A stretch of DNA of 7,060 nt from Bacillota bacterium (lineage in GTDB: Bacteria > Bacillota > Clostridia > Lachnospirales > Lachnospiraceae). The notes under the pieces were generated by a model that did no database searches, was not told the origin of the DNA, and worked only from the letters and a program-made list of their open reading frames with translations. Both the position numbers and the translations under genes were made by a program. The DNA lies in the NCBI GenBank assembly GCA_023435505.1, contig JAEYRR010000329.1, positions 1 to 7,060 of the forward strand, written 5' to 3'. This document shows, piece after piece, positions 5,980 to 7,060 of the stretch; positions within the stretch are counted from its first letter, which is position 1; each line of letters opens with the position of its first letter.

Positions 5980-6062
5980 GACATCCTCTTTGTTTCCGTT
6001 CTAATCAAAAACAAAGTCTGATTATTCACCTTTATACAAATCAAATATACCAAAATAGCCTG
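5950..6062 (-). ncRNA. Candidate small RNA or terminated leader RNA of about 113 nt
   Basis: A consensus promoter and an intrinsic terminator bracket a sequence with no credible open reading frame or ribosome site. It contains a hairpin (5988-6016): CTTTGTTT pairs with AAACAAAG over 8 perfect pairs, extended by two U-G wobbles, around a 9-base loop. I do not recognise it as 6S RNA, SRP RNA, a T-box or a known riboswitch, though this cannot be excluded without a covariance search. It may act in trans, or be the prematurely ended form of the helicase mRNA. Confidence 0.45.
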
Positions 6063-6068
6063 TATGCT

Positions 6069-6097
6069 AGTATACACAGTACTTTGCACTTTGTCAA
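6069..6097 (-). promoter_or_regulatory. Consensus promoter upstream of the helicase leader
   Basis: Minus-strand TTGACA (6092-6097) and TATACT (6069-6074) with an exact 17 bp spacer. The start is predicted near 6062. It lies just downstream of the clpB terminator and is the strongest promoter-like match seen between clpB and the helicase. Confidence 0.8.
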
Positions 6098-6130
6098 GAA
6101 AATACTTTTGGTAGAATGCTTTATAATAAG

Positions 6131-6176
6131 AAAGAACTCCTCCCATAAGCCAGATATTCTTCCAGCTTATGGGAGG
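6131..6176 (-). terminator. Terminator of clpB (possibly bidirectional)
   Basis: CCTCCCATAAGC (6139-6150) pairs perfectly over 12 bases with GCTTATGGGAGG (6165-6176) around a 14-base loop. On the minus strand it is followed by AGTTCTTTCTTATT, T-rich but interrupted; the other side reads CTTTATTCTTTCTT. It lies 12 bases past the clpB stop. Confidence 0.78.
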
Positions 6177-6188
6177 CTTTATTCTTTC

Positions 6189-7060
6189 TTACTCCTGTAA
6201 CATCTGTTTTACAGTAGGAATCAACTTACTTCCATCATAGTCAATCACTACGGTATCACCCATTTTAATCTCTCCACCTAGAATCAGCCTAGCTGTCAGT
6301 GTCTCCACATTCTTTGTTAAGAATCTCTTTAATGGTCTGGCACCATAGATCGGATCATAAGCACTATCTATCACATACTGCTTAGCAGCCTGTGTAAGCT
6401 CCACTACAAGTTCTTTATCCACTAGACGTTTGTTCAGGTCTGCCATCAGCAAATCAATGATTCCGGTTATGTTATTCTTCGTCAATGGCTTAAACAGAAT
6501 AATCTCATCCAGACGATTCAAGAACTCAGGTCTAAAGTGTGCTCTTAAATCCGTCATAACCATATTCTCAGCTGACTCGGCAATACTTCCATCCTTCTCA
6601 ATACCCTCTAGTAGATAGCTAGAGCCAATGTTGGAGGTCATAATCAGAATCGTGTTCTTAAAGTCAACCGTCCTGCCCTGAGAATCGGTAACACGTCCGT
6701 CATCCAACACCTGAAGAAGTACGTTAAACACATCTGGATGGGCTTTCTCTACCTCGTCAAACAACACGACGGAGTATGGCTTTCTACGAACTGCCTCCGT
6801 CAGCTGTCCGCCTTCCTCGTAGCCTATATATCCCGGAGGTGCTCCAATCAGACGGGAGACGGAATGCTTCTCCATATACTCACTCATATCGATTCTTACC
6901 ATGTTATTCTCATCATCAAAGAGATTGGCGGCCAATGCTTTCGCAAGCTCTGTCTTACCCACACCAGTAGGTCCAAGGAATAGGAAGGAACCAATTGGTT
7001 TTCTAGGATCCTTAATACCTGCTTTAGAGCGAAGAATAGCCTCTGTAACCTTCTCCACAC
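6189..7060 (-). CDS. clpB: ATP-dependent chaperone ClpB, C-terminal part (5' end outside window)
   Basis: C-terminal third (about 290 residues) of the Hsp100 disaggregase, a hexameric ring that pulls polypeptides out of aggregates together with DnaK. What is visible is the second AAA+ module: Walker A GPTGVGKT (29-36 of the visible part), pore loop GYIGYEEGG (76-84), Walker B VVLFDE (97-102), sensor 1 TSN (141-143), arginine-finger segment [11 protein letters not shown] (175-185), sensor 2 GARPLKR (239-245), and the small D2 domain to the end. ClpB rather than ClpC or ClpA is favoured because no ClpP-binding (L/I/V)GF tripeptide follows sensor 1 and because the end, [20 protein letters not shown], is ClpB-like. 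A GTG near the right edge is an internal Val codon, not a start. ClpB is commonly under CtsR or HrcA heat-shock control in Firmicutes, but its promoter is not in view. Confidence 0.93.
   Translation of the reverse strand, partial: VEKVTEAILRSKAGIKDPRKPIGSFLFLGPTGVGKTELAKALAANLFDDENNMVRIDMSEYMEKHSVSRLIGAPPGYIGYEEGGQLTEAVRRKPYSVVLFDEVEKAHPDVFNVLLQVLDDGRVTDSQGRTVDFKNTILIMTSNIGSSYLLEGIEKDGSIAESAENMVMTDLRAHFRPEFLNRLDEIILFKPLTKNNITGIIDLLMADLNKRLVDKELVVELTQAAKQYVIDSAYDPIYGARPLKRFLTKNVETLTARLILGGEIKMGDTVVIDYDGSKLIPTVKQMLQE

Larger units (their letters stand above)
5781..6062 (-). promoter_or_regulatory. Long untranslated leader of the DEAD-box helicase gene, possible attenuator
   Basis: About 282 bases separate the predicted start at 6062 from the helicase ATG. 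The leader contains a hairpin at 5988-6016, an intrinsic terminator at 5950-5979, and a direct repeat AGGATGTCA (minus strand; 5979-5987 and 5917-5925) on either side of the terminator. No convincing promoter was found between the terminator and the gene, so helicase transcription may depend on readthrough. A 5-bp hairpin (AAGAG/CTCTT, between 5973-5977 and 5986-5990) would exclude both the first hairpin and the terminator, as an antiterminator could. Cold-shock helicase genes often have long regulatory leaders, which fits but does not prove this. Confidence 0.5.

Noticed and set aside
5910..6146. Open frame of 78 codons on the minus strand between clpB and the helicase
   Set aside because: It starts inside the clpB terminator hairpin, has no ribosome site, runs through the promoter, hairpin and leader terminator, and its translation resembles no family I know. 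The RNA signals explain the region better.
7056..7058. GTG near the right edge as the start of a short ClpB-like protein
   Set aside because: It is the Val of the conserved [16 protein letters not shown] segment within full-length ClpB; the frame continues out of the window.
1..7060. CRISPR array, insertion sequence, toxin-antitoxin pair or phage-defence island
   Set aside because: No regular direct repeats with spacers, transposase, terminal inverted repeats or defence-type proteins were seen; the genes are ordinary chromosomal stress and surface functions.

Overview
The window looks like chromosomal DNA from a low-GC, strictly anaerobic Gram-positive bacterium of the class Clostridia, plausibly Lachnospiraceae. 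The evidence is AT-rich sequence, strong AGGAGG-type ribosome binding sites, TTGACA/TATAAT-type promoters with 16-17 bp spacers, a rubrerythrin with its rubredoxin domain at the N-terminus (the clostridial 'reverse' type), a PerR-type regulator and a secreted protein built of bacterial Ig-like repeats. The assignment comes from protein character alone; no database search was possible. No transposon, phage, CRISPR array, tRNA or rRNA was seen.

Layout. At the left edge the 3' part of a GNAT acetyltransferase reads rightwards (2-499). Everything else reads leftwards. Converging on the GNAT gene is rubrerythrin (593-1138), with an intrinsic terminator at 528-560. Next comes a PerR-type Fur-family repressor (1400-1798), then a 721-residue secreted protein with about seven Big_2 domains (1892-4057), a DEAD-box RNA helicase with a C-terminal DbpA-type RNA-binding domain (4182-5780), and the C-terminal part of the ClpB disaggregase (6189 to the right edge).

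Two regulatory stories stand out. First, perR and rubrerythrin form an oxidative-stress pair. Each has a consensus promoter, and at or just after the predicted transcription start each carries a related 7-1-7 inverted repeat (1241-1255, perfect; 1818-1832, one mismatch) of the form expected for a PerR/Fur operator. The regulator probably represses both itself and the peroxide-scavenging rubrerythrin.

Second, the roughly 400 bp between clpB and the helicase contain no credible protein gene. They hold a consensus promoter (6069-6097), a stable hairpin (5988-6016) and an intrinsic terminator (5950-5979), all pointing at the helicase. The promoter and terminator define a possible RNA of about 113 nt. 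Because no good second promoter was found closer to the helicase, the region may be an attenuator-type leader controlling helicase expression by readthrough. A weak alternative hairpin overlaps both the first hairpin and the terminator, as such a switch would need. This is the best candidate for undescribed biology here.

Functionally, ClpB (protein disaggregation), the DEAD-box helicase (RNA remodelling) and PerR/rubrerythrin (peroxide defence) are all stress-related, but they are separated by terminators and promoters and are not one operon.
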